Shown here in pieces: positions 40,934-49,498 of a DNA stretch of 64,000 nt; within the stretch, counting starts at the first letter, position 1; each line of letters starts with the position of its first letter. The position numbers and the translations under genes were made by a program. The stretch is from Anaerocolumna xylanovorans DSM 12503. Lineage in GTDB: Bacteria; Bacillota; Clostridia; Lachnospirales; Lachnospiraceae. The stretch lies in NCBI RefSeq assembly GCF_900143645.1, contig NZ_FRFD01000006.1, positions 62,001 through 126,000 of the forward strand, given 5' to 3'. Under the pieces are notes generated by a model that saw only the letters and a list, made by a program, of their open reading frames with translations, was not told where the DNA came from and did not search any database.

Positions 40934-42925
40934 TTAGAACTGAAAGTTAACAATATGGTCATTTAAGGCCTCAGCCATAGCGGACAGGTCCGCTGCAGCT
41001 TTTGCTGTCATTTCTACAGAGGCTAACTGTTCCTCACTGGAAGCAGATATTTCTTCGGAGCCGGCGGCGGATTCCTCGGCGACGGCTGCCATATCCTGAG
41101 TCTGGGTTCTGATTTCCTTGGAAGTGCTGTCAATAGAAGAGAGCATGTCGGCAGTTTCCTTTGTCTTTTTTGCAATCGTTTCGGCATAGGTGCTGATGTT
41201 TTCAAAAGCGGCCTTTGTGGTATTTACAGAAAGCTTTTGTTCTTCTGCCATCCTGTTGGTATATTCCATGTTTTTACCGGCTTCGTCTGCCAGGGAAACG
41301 GTCTTGCCGACAATAACGGTAATCTGTGAAAGGGAAGAGGCGGTTTCTTCTGCCAGCTTTCTGATTTCTTCTGCTACTACGGAAAAGCCCTTACCGGCTT
41401 CACCTGCTCTGGCAGCTTCAATGGCGGCATTCAGTGCAAGAAGATTTGTCTGGGAAGCAATAGAGGAGATAACACTGCTGATATTGGTGACTTGTTTGAT
41501 CATTTGTATCAGTTCCTGGAGGGATGAGTTAACCTTTGCTGTGGTGGAGATGCTTTCGTCCACATTCTGTTCCGTAAGCAAAAGGGCTGACTGGCCTTTC
41601 TCAACTGCTTCAAGAGATGCTGCAGCCTGGAGACTGTTATCGGATATGATTTCTGTGACATTTCCAATTCTCTCCGTCACCTGTTCAATGAGAAGGCTTT
41701 CATTGCTTATAGTTTCGGAAAGACCTCCGTTTCCGATTGCTATTTCAGATATAGCAACAGCTACCTGATTAATTGTTCTGGTATTTTCTTCTGCCGAAAC
41801 AAACAGGTCCTTTGAATTCTTGGTAATATTTTGCGAAATTTCAGCCATTTCTTCAATCATGGTCCTCAAAGAATTCCTCATATCTGAAATAGAGCGTGCA
41901 ATAACGCCCATTTCATCCGTTCTGTTAACCAGGCGGGATGAGGCAGCATCTTCTGAAAGATTAAAGCGGGCAATTCTATTAATCAGTTCTACTGCTTTAT
42001 GAATCGGATTTGTGATATTAACTGCAAATAAATAGGCAATAATGGTCACACCCAAAGTCAGCAGAAAGAGGAGAACAATTGAAGTAGTGAGGGAAGAGGT
42101 GCGGTAGCGTTCTATATCCGATATATCCTGACTTATGGATATGATACCCTCAACAGATGTTCCAAGGGTATCATAGAGCGGATAGTACAAAATCATCTCG
42201 CCGGCATCCGTTTTTAACTGTACTTTCTGACCTTGTTTTACCCTTTCGTAAATAGAAGAATCTGATAGTTCCTTTCCGATGTTGGATTTCTCCTTATCAG
42301 AGGAAGTCTTGACAAGGACGTTGCCGTTATAAAGAGAGATATTGCCGTTGATAGAGGCTTGGATATCCGTAAGTATGGTATCGTCGAATCCTATCTGTAG
42401 AGTGCCTATGACTGTATTATTTGCCTTGATGGGGAGAAAGGCACGGATGGCAAGTCCGCTTTTACCAAATTCTAATCCTCTTACTTCCTGCCCGGAAAGA
42501 GCAGCTTTGATTGATACATTATCAGCCTTGCTGTCGCCGTACTCATCCTTGTTATGGGCTCTCACAAAGACAGTACCCGTATCGTCCCCCAATTCAAAAA
42601 CGGTAACATGGGCATCCTGGCTTAAGTTTTCGTAAATAGGGAGAGCAACCTTTAATAACTTATCCCGGTCTTTTTCACGAAAGGCTTCTATCATATCGCT
42701 GTTTTGCAGGTAGCGTTTTGCTAAAGAGAGTGCATCGGATGATTTTTGTTCCAGAAAGTAATTAACCATGGAAGCAGAATCGTTAAGCCGCTTATTGGTC
42801 ATGCGGTCCAATTCCCTGACTGACATCTGGTACATAAAGATAAGAGCGGTTATAAACGGGATAAGAGAAAGGGATAAAAATAATAGTATAAGTTTTGATT
42901 TAATGGAGAACTTTACTTTAACCAT
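40934..42925 (-). CDS. Methyl-accepting chemotaxis protein (Cache sensor)
   Basis: A 663-residue transmembrane chemoreceptor. TM1 is about residues 10-32, a periplasm-facing Cache-type sensor domain spans ~35-275 (YENLSQDAHVTVFELGDDTG, FGKSGLAIRAFLPI), TM2 ~280-302, HAMP ~303-355, and the coiled-coil signalling domain has the conserved tip ISSIASQTNLLALNAAIEAARAGEAGKGFSVVA split over this region. It relays ligand binding to CheA/CheW. There are no che genes in the window. The gene has no partner and is preceded by AGG-type ribosome-binding sequence and TATAAT. Confidence 0.92.
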   Translation of the reverse strand: MVKVKFSIKSKLILLFLSLSLIPFITALIFMYQMSVRELDRMTNKRLNDSASMVNYFLEQKSSDALSLAKRYLQNSDMIEAFREKDRDKLLKVALPIYENLSQDAHVTVFELGDDTGTVFVRAHNKDEYGDSKADNVSIKAALSGQEVRGLEFGKSGLAIRAFLPIKANNTVIGTLQIGFDDTILTDIQASINGNISLYNGNVLVKTSSDKEKSNIGKELSDSSIYERVKQGQKVQLKTDAGEMILYYPLYDTLGTSVEGIISISQDISDIERYRTSSLTTSIVLLFLLTLGVTIIAYLFAVNITNPIHKAVELINRIARFNLSEDAASSRLVNRTDEMGVIARSISDMRNSLRTMIEEMAEISQNITKNSKDLFVSAEENTRTINQVAVAISEIAIGNGGLSETISNESLLIEQVTERIGNVTEIISDNSLQAAASLEAVEKGQSALLLTEQNVDESISTTAKVNSSLQELIQMIKQVTNISSVISSIASQTNLLALNAAIEAARAGEAGKGFSVVAEEIRKLAEETASSLSQITVIVGKTVSLADEAGKNMEYTNRMAEEQKLSVNTTKAAFENISTYAETIAKKTKETADMLSSIDSTSKEIRTQTQDMAAVAEESAAGSEEISASSEEQLASVEMTAKAAADLSAMAEALNDHIVNFQF

Positions 42926-43136
42926 ATGGCTACCTCCGGGTTTAAGGATTTGATTATAATTTGTCGAATATACTCAAGTTATAGCAGAGACTTGTTAAGG
43001 CAATGTAAAGTCCGTGTAAAATAAGACACGGGCAGGAAATCCTTCGTTTCTTGCAAGATATCGAAGAATCCGGTGTATGAGTAAAGGAATTCAGAAATCT
43101 GCAGGGGTATATTTGCGGGAAGGAAAGAGGGATAAG

Positions 43137-44189
43137 ATGCATCAGCCATTAAAAATAGGAGAATTAACAGCAAAATTGCCAATCATCCAGGGCGGAATGG
43201 GAGTAGGAATCAGCCTTAGCAATCTGGCAGGAACGGTTGCAGCCAGAGGAGGGATTGGAGTGATTTCTACGGCACAGATTGGGTTTACGGAAGAAGAATA
43301 TGACAAAAATCCATTGGAAACAAACTTAAAGATGATAGGCGAACATATAAAGAGAGCAAGAAAAATAGCGCAGGGAGGAATTTTAGGAGTTAATATAATG
43401 GTGGCAACTAAAAATTACGAGCTTTATGTGAAAGAGGCCGTAAAGAATGGTATTGATGCCATTATATCCGGGGCAGGGCTGCCCATAGAGCTTCCTTCTT
43501 TGGTAAAAGGTACAAAGACAAAGCTGATACCCATTATATCCTCCCTGAAAGGAGCAAGGGTGCTGCTAAAGATGTGGGATAGGAAAGAAAATATAGCACC
43601 GGATGCTATATTGGTAGAGGGGCCCAAAGCAGGGGGACACTTGGGATTTACGCTGGAAGAGATAAAAAACTATGAAGAAAAGGCCTATCAGGAAGAAATC
43701 AAAGAAATTGTAAGTCTGGCAAAAGAATATGGAGAAAAGTATCAAAAGGATATACCGGTTGTTACGGCAGGCGGTATACAGAATAAAGATGAAATGAAGG
43801 AATATTTTTCAATTGGGGTAAGCGGTATACAGGTAGCCACGAAATTTGTAACAACAGAGGAGTGTGATGCCCATATCCGCTACAAGGAAGCTTATATAGA
43901 CTGTAAAAAGGAAGACATTGTAATTGTAAAAAGCCCCGTAGGAATGCCGGGAAGGGCGATTAAAAATGATTTTATAGAAAGAACCTTTCTTGGGAAGATA
44001 CCCATAAAGAGATGCCATAATTGCATCAAAACCTGCGATCCGAAAGAAACGCCTTATTGTATAACGGACGCTTTAGTAAATGCAGCCAGAGGAAAGCTTA
44101 AGGACGCTCTTATCTTTTGCGGTGCCAATGCTTATCTGGAAGACCGAATACGAACGGTTGATGATGTGTTAGCGGATTATTTTGGGTAA
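43137..44189 (+). CDS. Nitronate monooxygenase / NMO-family FMN enzyme
   Basis: About 350-residue TIM barrel of the 2-nitropropane dioxygenase (NMO/FabK) family. The N-terminal FMN motif is LPIIQGGMGVGISL, followed by AARGGIGVISTAQIGF, a proximal catalytic-type His in VEGPKAGGHLGFTLEE, and the phosphate-binding IPVVTAGGIQN and GVSGIQVATKFV. The C-terminal Cys-rich CHNCIKTCDPKETPYC is common in clostridial members and could bind a metal. FabK is unlikely because no fab genes are nearby. ATG 43137 follows AGGAAAGAGG. Confidence 0.82.
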   Translation: MHQPLKIGELTAKLPIIQGGMGVGISLSNLAGTVAARGGIGVISTAQIGFTEEEYDKNPLETNLKMIGEHIKRARKIAQGGILGVNIMVATKNYELYVKEAVKNGIDAIISGAGLPIELPSLVKGTKTKLIPIISSLKGARVLLKMWDRKENIAPDAILVEGPKAGGHLGFTLEEIKNYEEKAYQEEIKEIVSLAKEYGEKYQKDIPVVTAGGIQNKDEMKEYFSIGVSGIQVATKFVTTEECDAHIRYKEAYIDCKKEDIVIVKSPVGMPGRAIKNDFIERTFLGKIPIKRCHNCIKTCDPKETPYCITDALVNAARGKLKDALIFCGANAYLEDRIRTVDDVLADYFG

Positions 44190-44211
44190 GTACAGAAATT
44201 AAGAAACAAAG

Positions 44212-44253
44212 GAAACAGGTGAGATAACCGTATATCTTGCCTGTTTCTTTTTA
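44212..44253 (+). terminator. Intrinsic terminator of the NMO-family gene
   Basis: GAAACAGG (44212-44219) pairs with CCTGTTTC (44240-44247), with AGATA/TATCT pairing inside, then TTTTTATT. Confidence 0.85.
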
Positions 44254-44358
44254 TTAAAAGGGGATTAAAAAATATTGAATCCATTGATGCCTTAAGAAAT
44301 GTTTGGTATAATTTGCATGTCGCCTGAGAAAATGGGCGAATAATAGGGAGGAAAATCA

Positions 44359-45891
44359 ATGAAAAGAGTATTTAAAAAATTATTGACCTGTGCAGTAATA
44401 CTCACAGCAGTATTTTCACTGTTACAAATCAGAGCGATGGCAAGTCCAAAGGTTTATTCTACGACTATCTATCTGGATAAGCCTCATAATTATGAAGTAT
44501 TTGATTTAGACATGCCTAAGGACGGAAAAATCAAAATAAACGCTAAAATTAGAGATACAGGTACTATACCTGGAATTTTAACCGTTTCAATTCAAAAGAA
44601 TTATAAGGAAGGTTCACCAAAGGTAAAGGAAATTACAGGAATTACGGCTGCAACTCCGGTTACTGATTTAGAGGTGGAATTAAGTAAGGGAGAATATTGT
44701 ATCAGCTATAAATTAAGCAATGCGACAGGTGACCTTACAGATACCGAAATATTCTTAAGCTGTACAGCAGAAATACTTTCCACATCCGTTACGAATATAT
44801 CTGAATTGAAAGTAAACAGTATCAATTCTTTTGATCAAATTACAGATAAGGGATATGAGGAATTAAAGTTTGGGGACGGGAAAAATGATAATAATATTGT
44901 TATTCCTTTTACCGTAAAAAACGGAGGCGGTTTATATATTTCTATGGCGCCTGGTAAAGAGCGCTTCGAAGATATAATAGGCGCTGTCTATAAGGATAAA
45001 GAATGCACAAAGGCTGTCGGGAAAAGCTTCCGTCTGGAAAGTGTAGTTGAACCTGAGAGTTTTTTAAGGAATTTGCCGGACAGCGGAACCTATTATGTGA
45101 AGTTTACGCTTGATAATATAGATTATGAGCCTGCGGGAGAGACAAAATTTCTTGTAAAACTCTACGAGATAAACGGAGCCGACAGAGCCATTACTTTTGG
45201 CAAGCCTACGCTTGCTTATCAGGATAAGGCCGGTAAAAAGATCAATTATAAAATAACCGTAAAAACAACGGGCTATCTGGTTGTAGATGTGAACCCTGCG
45301 GATACTTCTACAGGCGGAAAAGCATCTTTTCGTCTGTTGGATAAGAATAAAAAAGCAATTACCAAAAGCAGCACGGTGTACAATGCTCAAGAGGATGACA
45401 GCACTGAATACGGACCTGTAGAAAAGTATTATACGGTACCGGCAGGAACTTATTATATACAGGTCACTGCTTCAGATAGTATTTACGAATTAGTTGGTTC
45501 CCTGGAAAAGTGTAAAACAAACGCAGGACCAAGTAAAGCCAAGGCAAAGAGCCTAAAAGTTATGAAAACCTTTGCTAATGGGTACTTTACGACTGCAGAT
45601 AGTACGGCAGAAGTTGACTGGTATAAGTTTACGGCCAATTCAAATCAGTTTATACAAGTATATATGAGATATGTTTTGGATGGAAAGTTTGACTATGAGG
45701 TTCTGAATTCAAAGGGTAAAGTTTTGTACAAGTTAAGCAAGGGATTTACCAGCAAAGAAGGAGCTTATCAGGTTGCATATTCAAATTACTTCGATAAAGG
45801 AACTTATTATATAAAAATATATAAATCAGGAACTGCAAGTTCGGTTTCTTATACACTTCAGCTTTTAGATTATGAATATTTGAAAAATTAG
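44359..45891 (+). CDS. Secreted hypothetical protein with PPC-like beta-sandwich domains
   Basis: 510 residues. The signal peptide (LLTCAVILTAVFSLLQIRAMA) indicates export. The rest is beta-rich, with at least three repeats of the bacterial pre-peptidase C-terminal (PPC) type: a segment ending in G-x-Y-x-I/V-x-Y/V, such as GTYYVKFTLDNIDYE, GTYYIQVTASDSIYE and GTYYIKIYKSGTASS. No catalytic domain, lipobox or sortase signal is seen. GGGAGG precedes ATG 44359. Function unknown; perhaps an extracellular binding protein. Confidence 0.7.
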   Translation: MKRVFKKLLTCAVILTAVFSLLQIRAMASPKVYSTTIYLDKPHNYEVFDLDMPKDGKIKINAKIRDTGTIPGILTVSIQKNYKEGSPKVKEITGITAATPVTDLEVELSKGEYCISYKLSNATGDLTDTEIFLSCTAEILSTSVTNISELKVNSINSFDQITDKGYEELKFGDGKNDNNIVIPFTVKNGGGLYISMAPGKERFEDIIGAVYKDKECTKAVGKSFRLESVVEPESFLRNLPDSGTYYVKFTLDNIDYEPAGETKFLVKLYEINGADRAITFGKPTLAYQDKAGKKINYKITVKTTGYLVVDVNPADTSTGGKASFRLLDKNKKAITKSSTVYNAQEDDSTEYGPVEKYYTVPAGTYYIQVTASDSIYELVGSLEKCKTNAGPSKAKAKSLKVMKTFANGYFTTADSTAEVDWYKFTANSNQFIQVYMRYVLDGKFDYEVLNSKGKVLYKLSKGFTSKEGAYQVAYSNYFDKGTYYIKIYKSGTASSVSYTLQLLDYEYLKN

Positions 45892-45940
45892 CAGTAAATA
45901 GTTTATATGGATGTTTAGAGATTTTAGTATAAAAAAAATC

Positions 45941-45969
45941 TTGCCAAGCTTCACAAAATGTGATAAAAT
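45941..45969 (+). promoter_or_regulatory. Sigma-A promoter of rpsF-ssb-rpsR
   Basis: TTGCCA (45941-45946), 17-bp spacer, TAAAAT (45964-45969). Transcription would begin near 45976, leaving a ~130-nt leader before rpsF. Confidence 0.75.
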
Positions 45970-45975
45970 ATATAT

Positions 45976-46104
45976 TCGTGATATGTTATACATTATTTTC
46001 CTTGTTCTTTCCATACAAAAGGATTCTATGAATCCTGTTTTGTCAAATGCCGCAGCGGCAATTTGCGAGAAAGGGCCAGAGACCAGAAGGAGGTGCAGAC
46101 AACT
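45976..46104 (+). promoter_or_regulatory. Structured 5' leader of rpsF (candidate S6:S18 autoregulatory element)
   Basis: Two hairpins are visible: CAAAAGGATTC/GAATCC-TG-TTTTG (about 46015-46043) and AAATGCCG/CGGCAATTT (about 46046-46065), followed by GGAGG and the rpsF ATG. Leaders of rpsF operons in many bacteria bind the S6:S18 complex. The position and the CCG-containing second hairpin suggest one here, but I could not match a defined consensus. Confidence 0.4.
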
Positions 46105-46392
46105 ATGAACCAATACGAATTAGCCTTAGTTGTAAATGCAAAAATCGAAGATGAAGCAAGAAACGCAACAGTGGAAGCCGTAAAAGAACTTATTACAAGA
46201 TTCAGCGGCAACATCACTAACGTTGATGAATGGGGTAGGAAGAAATTAGCTTACGAAGTTCAGAAGATGAAAGAAGGCTTCTATTATTTTATCCAATTCG
46301 ATGCTGATTCAACATGCCCAGGCGAAGTTGAAGAGCGTATTCGCATTATGGAAAATGTAATCAGATTCTTATGCATTAGACGGGACGCATAG
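46105..46392 (+). CDS. rpsF: 30S ribosomal protein S6
   Basis: 95 residues, normal for S6. Begins MNQYELALVVNAKIED and contains VDEWGRKKLAYEVQKMKEGFYYF, the conserved core that packs against S18 on the 30S platform. ATG 46105 follows GGAGG by 11 bases; an in-frame ATG at 46063 would add an unconserved tail. First gene of the classical rpsF-ssb-rpsR operon. Confidence 0.96.
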   Translation: MNQYELALVVNAKIEDEARNATVEAVKELITRFSGNITNVDEWGRKKLAYEVQKMKEGFYYFIQFDADSTCPGEVEERIRIMENVIRFLCIRRDA

Positions 46393-46413
46393 TAAAAGGA
46401 GGTATTCCTTAAT

Positions 46414-46851
46414 ATGAATAAAGTCATTTTAATGGGTCGTCTTACGAGAGACCCGGAAGTTCGGTACTCCCAGGGAGAGAACTCCACAGCAGTCGCTAGA
46501 TTTACCTTGGCGGTAGACCGCAGATTTAAAAGACAGGGAGAGGGAGAGGCAGATTTTATCAATTGCGTAAGCTTTGGAAAAACTGCTGAATTCGCAGAGA
46601 AGTATTTTAAACAGGGAACCAAGATTGCTGTTACTGGAAGAATCCAGACAGGCAGTTACACCAATAAAGACGGGCAGAAAGTATATACAACAGATGTTGT
46701 AGTTGATGAACAGGAATTTGCAGAAAGCAAAGGTTCATCCGGTACCGAATCCGGTTATCAGCAGACGCAGAGACCAACACCCAGCCAGGCAATTGGAGAC
46801 GGATTTATGAATATTCCGGATGGACTGGACGAGGAGCTGCCATTTAGTTAA
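46414..46851 (+). CDS. ssb: Single-stranded DNA-binding protein
   Basis: 145 residues: an OB-fold (MNKVILMGRLTRDPEVRYS, FINCVSFGKTAEFAEKYF, VTGRIQTGSYTNKDGQKVY), a Gln/Ser-rich linker and the acidic tip DEELPFS, which recruits repair and replication partners. It binds ssDNA as a tetramer. It lies 21 bp after rpsF and 54 bp before rpsR, with AGGAGG-type site. Confidence 0.96.
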   Translation: MNKVILMGRLTRDPEVRYSQGENSTAVARFTLAVDRRFKRQGEGEADFINCVSFGKTAEFAEKYFKQGTKIAVTGRIQTGSYTNKDGQKVYTTDVVVDEQEFAESKGSSGTESGYQQTQRPTPSQAIGDGFMNIPDGLDEELPFS

Positions 46852-46905
46852 AGCATAAAGAATAAAAAGAATAATCAGTTATTCATTGGATAAGGAGGTC
46901 AAGTC

Positions 46906-47193
46906 ATGGCATATAATAAAAATGACAGAAACAGCAATAGAGATGATAAAGGCGATTCCCCTATGAGAAGAAGAAACACCCGCAGAAGAAAAAAGGTTTG
47001 TGCATTCTGTGCGGACAAAAATCATACAGGAATTGATTATAAGGATGTAAATAAATTAAAGAGATATGTATCTGAAAGAGGTAAGATTCTTCCCAGAAGA
47101 ATTACAGGAAACTGTGCAAAGCATCAGAGAGCTCTTACAGTAGCTATCAAGAGAGCAAGACATATCGCTTTAATGCCTTACACACTGGATTAA
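46906..47193 (+). CDS. rpsR: 30S ribosomal protein S18
   Basis: 95 residues. The Arg/Lys-rich N-terminus (MRRRNTRRRKKVCAFCADK) contains a CxxC pair that may bind Zn. The conserved IDYKDVNKLKRYVSERGKI and RRITGNCAKHQRALTVAIKRAR follow. It binds 16S rRNA together with S6. Last gene of the operon, followed by a strong terminator. Confidence 0.96.
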   Translation: MAYNKNDRNSNRDDKGDSPMRRRNTRRRKKVCAFCADKNHTGIDYKDVNKLKRYVSERGKILPRRITGNCAKHQRALTVAIKRARHIALMPYTLD

Positions 47194-47212
47194 TAAAAGT
47201 ATAAAGCCGTTA

Positions 47213-47242
47213 CATGACTTAGGTTGTGTAGCGGCTTTTTTT
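47213..47242 (+). terminator. Intrinsic terminator of the rpsF-ssb-rpsR operon
   Basis: AAAGCCG (47213-47219) pairs with CGGCTTT (47232-47238), with TACA/TGTA pairing further in, then a seven-T run. Confidence 0.88.
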
Positions 47243-47375
47243 AACAGAAATGCTTAAGAGTGAAATAATCCTTTGTAAAAATGGTCAGATAAGATACAAT
47301 ATAAGAGAACTTTAAACCGCAAACTGGGTTTAAGGACCTTTTGATCAAAGGCTTAAAAAGTGGAGATGTGCAAAG

Positions 47376-48122
47376 ATGAAAGACTTTATATTGGAAGTAT
47401 GCGCAGATTCGGTGGAATCTGTTCTGGCAGGTGAGCGCGGCGGTGCTACAAGAATTGAACTGTGCGGAAACCTTGTAATTGGGGGAACAACTCCCAGTCC
47501 CAAATTGTTTGAGGAGATTCGAAAGCATAGCCATATCCGGATGCATGTACTAATCCGTCCGAGGTTTGGAGATTTCTGCTATACCGCTTATGAATATTCT
47601 ATGATAAAGGAAGAGGTTAAGATGTTTCGGGAACTGGGAGCCGAAGGAGTTGTGATTGGCATTCTGAAGCCGGAGGGTACTTTAAATATGGAGGCGATGC
47701 ATGGCCTGATGGAAGAGGCCGCAGGAATGTCTGTTACACTGCACCGGGCATTTGATATGAGCGCAGATCCTTATGAGACGATGGAACAGGCTATAAGCCT
47801 GGGAATAGATACGATTCTTACTTCGGGGCAGAAAAATGTATGTACGGAAGGAATTCCGCTTCTGAAATGTCTGAAGGAAAAGAGCGGGGGGCGAATCTGC
47901 ATCCAAGCGGGAGGCGGTGTAAATGCCGGTGTAATACCCATGGTGTATCAGTCTTCTGGCGTGACGGCTTATCACATGTCAGGAAAGGCAGCTTTGGACA
48001 GCGCCATGCGTTACCGGAAAGAGGAAGTGAATATGGGGCTGCCTTCTCTTAGCGAATATACAATTTATCGTACCAGGGAGGAAAATATTCGGCAGGCAAG
48101 ACAGGTACTGGAGGAAATGTAA
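47376..48122 (+). CDS. cutC: CutC-family TIM-barrel protein
   Basis: 248 residues of the CutC family. Conserved segments: EVCADSVESVLAGERGGATRIELCGNL split here, IGGTTPS, VLIRPRFGDFCYT, TLHRAFDMS, ILTSGQKN and QAGGGVNAG. Named for copper homeostasis in E. coli, but the copper role is disputed; the TIM barrel with a phosphate-binding GGGV loop suggests an enzyme. The next gene is an M28 peptidase 37 bp downstream. GGAG-type site and ATG 47376. Confidence 0.88.
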   Translation: MKDFILEVCADSVESVLAGERGGATRIELCGNLVIGGTTPSPKLFEEIRKHSHIRMHVLIRPRFGDFCYTAYEYSMIKEEVKMFRELGAEGVVIGILKPEGTLNMEAMHGLMEEAAGMSVTLHRAFDMSADPYETMEQAISLGIDTILTSGQKNVCTEGIPLLKCLKEKSGGRICIQAGGGVNAGVIPMVYQSSGVTAYHMSGKAALDSAMRYRKEEVNMGLPSLSEYTIYRTREENIRQARQVLEEM

Positions 48123-48159
48123 AAGTTTGCTGCCTTTAAGAATTGTGAGGAGGTCGAAA

Positions 48160-49401
48160 ATGGATAGAAATAAAATCAGCGGGCAGAGACAGTATGAGTT
48201 TGTAGAAAGGTTTAATTATATCCGCGAAGCGGGTACTTTAGAAGAGCGGAGGGCGGCGGAGGAAATCCTGGAAGATGTTAAGAAGCTGGGACTGACCGGA
48301 CGCTTGGAGGAGTTTGAATTCACTGCATATGAGATTGCGGAAGAATGTCTGGTGGTTACGGAACCATATGAAAAGGAATATCGCGTAACCGGCTATAAGA
48401 GATGCGGGGATACTCCGAAAGATGGGGTAGAGGCGCCATTTCTTTATATCGAGAACGGAGATGAAATCAGCCTTTCCTTTGCAAAGGGAAAGATTGTAAT
48501 GGTAAACGGTCCGGTAAAAAAAGAAATGTATCAAAATCTTGTGAGGGCACAGGCAGCGGGGTTTGTGACGATGTCGGGTATCCCCATTGATGCAGGAGAA
48601 GATTTAGAACCCGCCGGGTATACGTTAAGAGGTGTGGAGAAAACTCCTATTCAGGGGGTGAATCTGCATTATAAGGATGCGGTGGAGCTGGTCGAAAGAG
48701 GAGCCTCCCGGGTGAAATTGACCCTGCGGCAGAAAAAAGTGACACGCGTTTCCCGGAATATTGCGGCCAGAATAGAAGGAAGTGATAAGGCGGAGGAAAT
48801 GCTGACGCTAAGTGCCCACTATGATTCCGTTCCCCAGGGTCCGGGCGCTTATGATAATATGGCAGGTGCTGCTATTATCATGGAACTTGCCAGATACTTT
48901 ACAGAGAATCGTCCGCGGCGAACCATGGAATTTATCTGGTTCGGTGCGGAGGAAACAGGGCTTTGCGGAAGTCTGGCCTATGTAAAAGAGCATGAAGCGG
49001 AACTTTCCGGGCATCGGTTTAACATGAATGTGGATCTGGCCGGGCAGTTAATCGGCGGAACGGTTATTGGCGTGGCAGCAGACGCCGCTGTTTGTCAGAT
49101 GCTTGCTTTTGTGGTACACGAAGCAGGAATGGGCGTTTCTTTCATCAATGGTATATGGGGCAGTGATTCCAATACCTTTGCATGGAAGGGAATTCCTGCC
49201 ATGACGCTCAACCGGGATGGATTCGGAATGCATACCCGCTATGATACGATTGATTTAATTTCTCCCTGGTCTTTGAAGAGGAGTGCCTTCGTACTTGGGT
49301 GTATTGCCGAAGGTCTGGCACAGGCTGAGGTGATGCCGTTTAAAAGAGAGGTTCCGGAGGAATTTAAGAAAAAACTGGATACATATTTTGCAGAAGCATA
49401 G
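48160..49401 (+). CDS. M28-family metallopeptidase with PA-like insert
   Basis: About 413 residues with no signal peptide. A PA-like domain occupies ~85-190 (GKIVMVNGPVKKEMYQNLV, AAGFVTMSG). The di-zinc core has LSAHYDSVPQGPGAYDNMAG (His, bridging Asp), FGAEETGLCGS (catalytic and ligand Glu), NMNVDLAGQ (Asp) and a final HTRYDTID (His). Aminopeptidase or dipeptidase/glutaminyl-cyclase-like activity is expected. ATG 48160 follows GAGGAGG; an in-frame start at 48127 lacks a site. It is cotranscribed with cutC and ends at a terminator before the glycan-uptake region. Confidence 0.85.
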   Translation: MDRNKISGQRQYEFVERFNYIREAGTLEERRAAEEILEDVKKLGLTGRLEEFEFTAYEIAEECLVVTEPYEKEYRVTGYKRCGDTPKDGVEAPFLYIENGDEISLSFAKGKIVMVNGPVKKEMYQNLVRAQAAGFVTMSGIPIDAGEDLEPAGYTLRGVEKTPIQGVNLHYKDAVELVERGASRVKLTLRQKKVTRVSRNIAARIEGSDKAEEMLTLSAHYDSVPQGPGAYDNMAGAAIIMELARYFTENRPRRTMEFIWFGAEETGLCGSLAYVKEHEAELSGHRFNMNVDLAGQLIGGTVIGVAADAAVCQMLAFVVHEAGMGVSFINGIWGSDSNTFAWKGIPAMTLNRDGFGMHTRYDTIDLISPWSLKRSAFVLGCIAEGLAQAEVMPFKREVPEEFKKKLDTYFAEA

Positions 49402-49411
49402 AAATAGAATG

Positions 49412-49455
49412 AAAAGGCTGCCACGAAAGTATATGAACTTTTGTGGCAGCCTTTT
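49412..49455. terminator. Bidirectional intrinsic terminator
   Basis: AAAAGGCTGCCAC (49412-49424) pairs with GTGGCAGCCTTTT (49443-49455), with AAAGT/ACTTT inside. T-runs follow on the plus strand and A-runs precede. It separates the M28 peptidase from the convergent lacI-type gene. Confidence 0.88.
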
Positions 49456-49498
49456 TCCTTTGATCGAATAACAGGGATGTCTGCAGAGATATCCCAGG

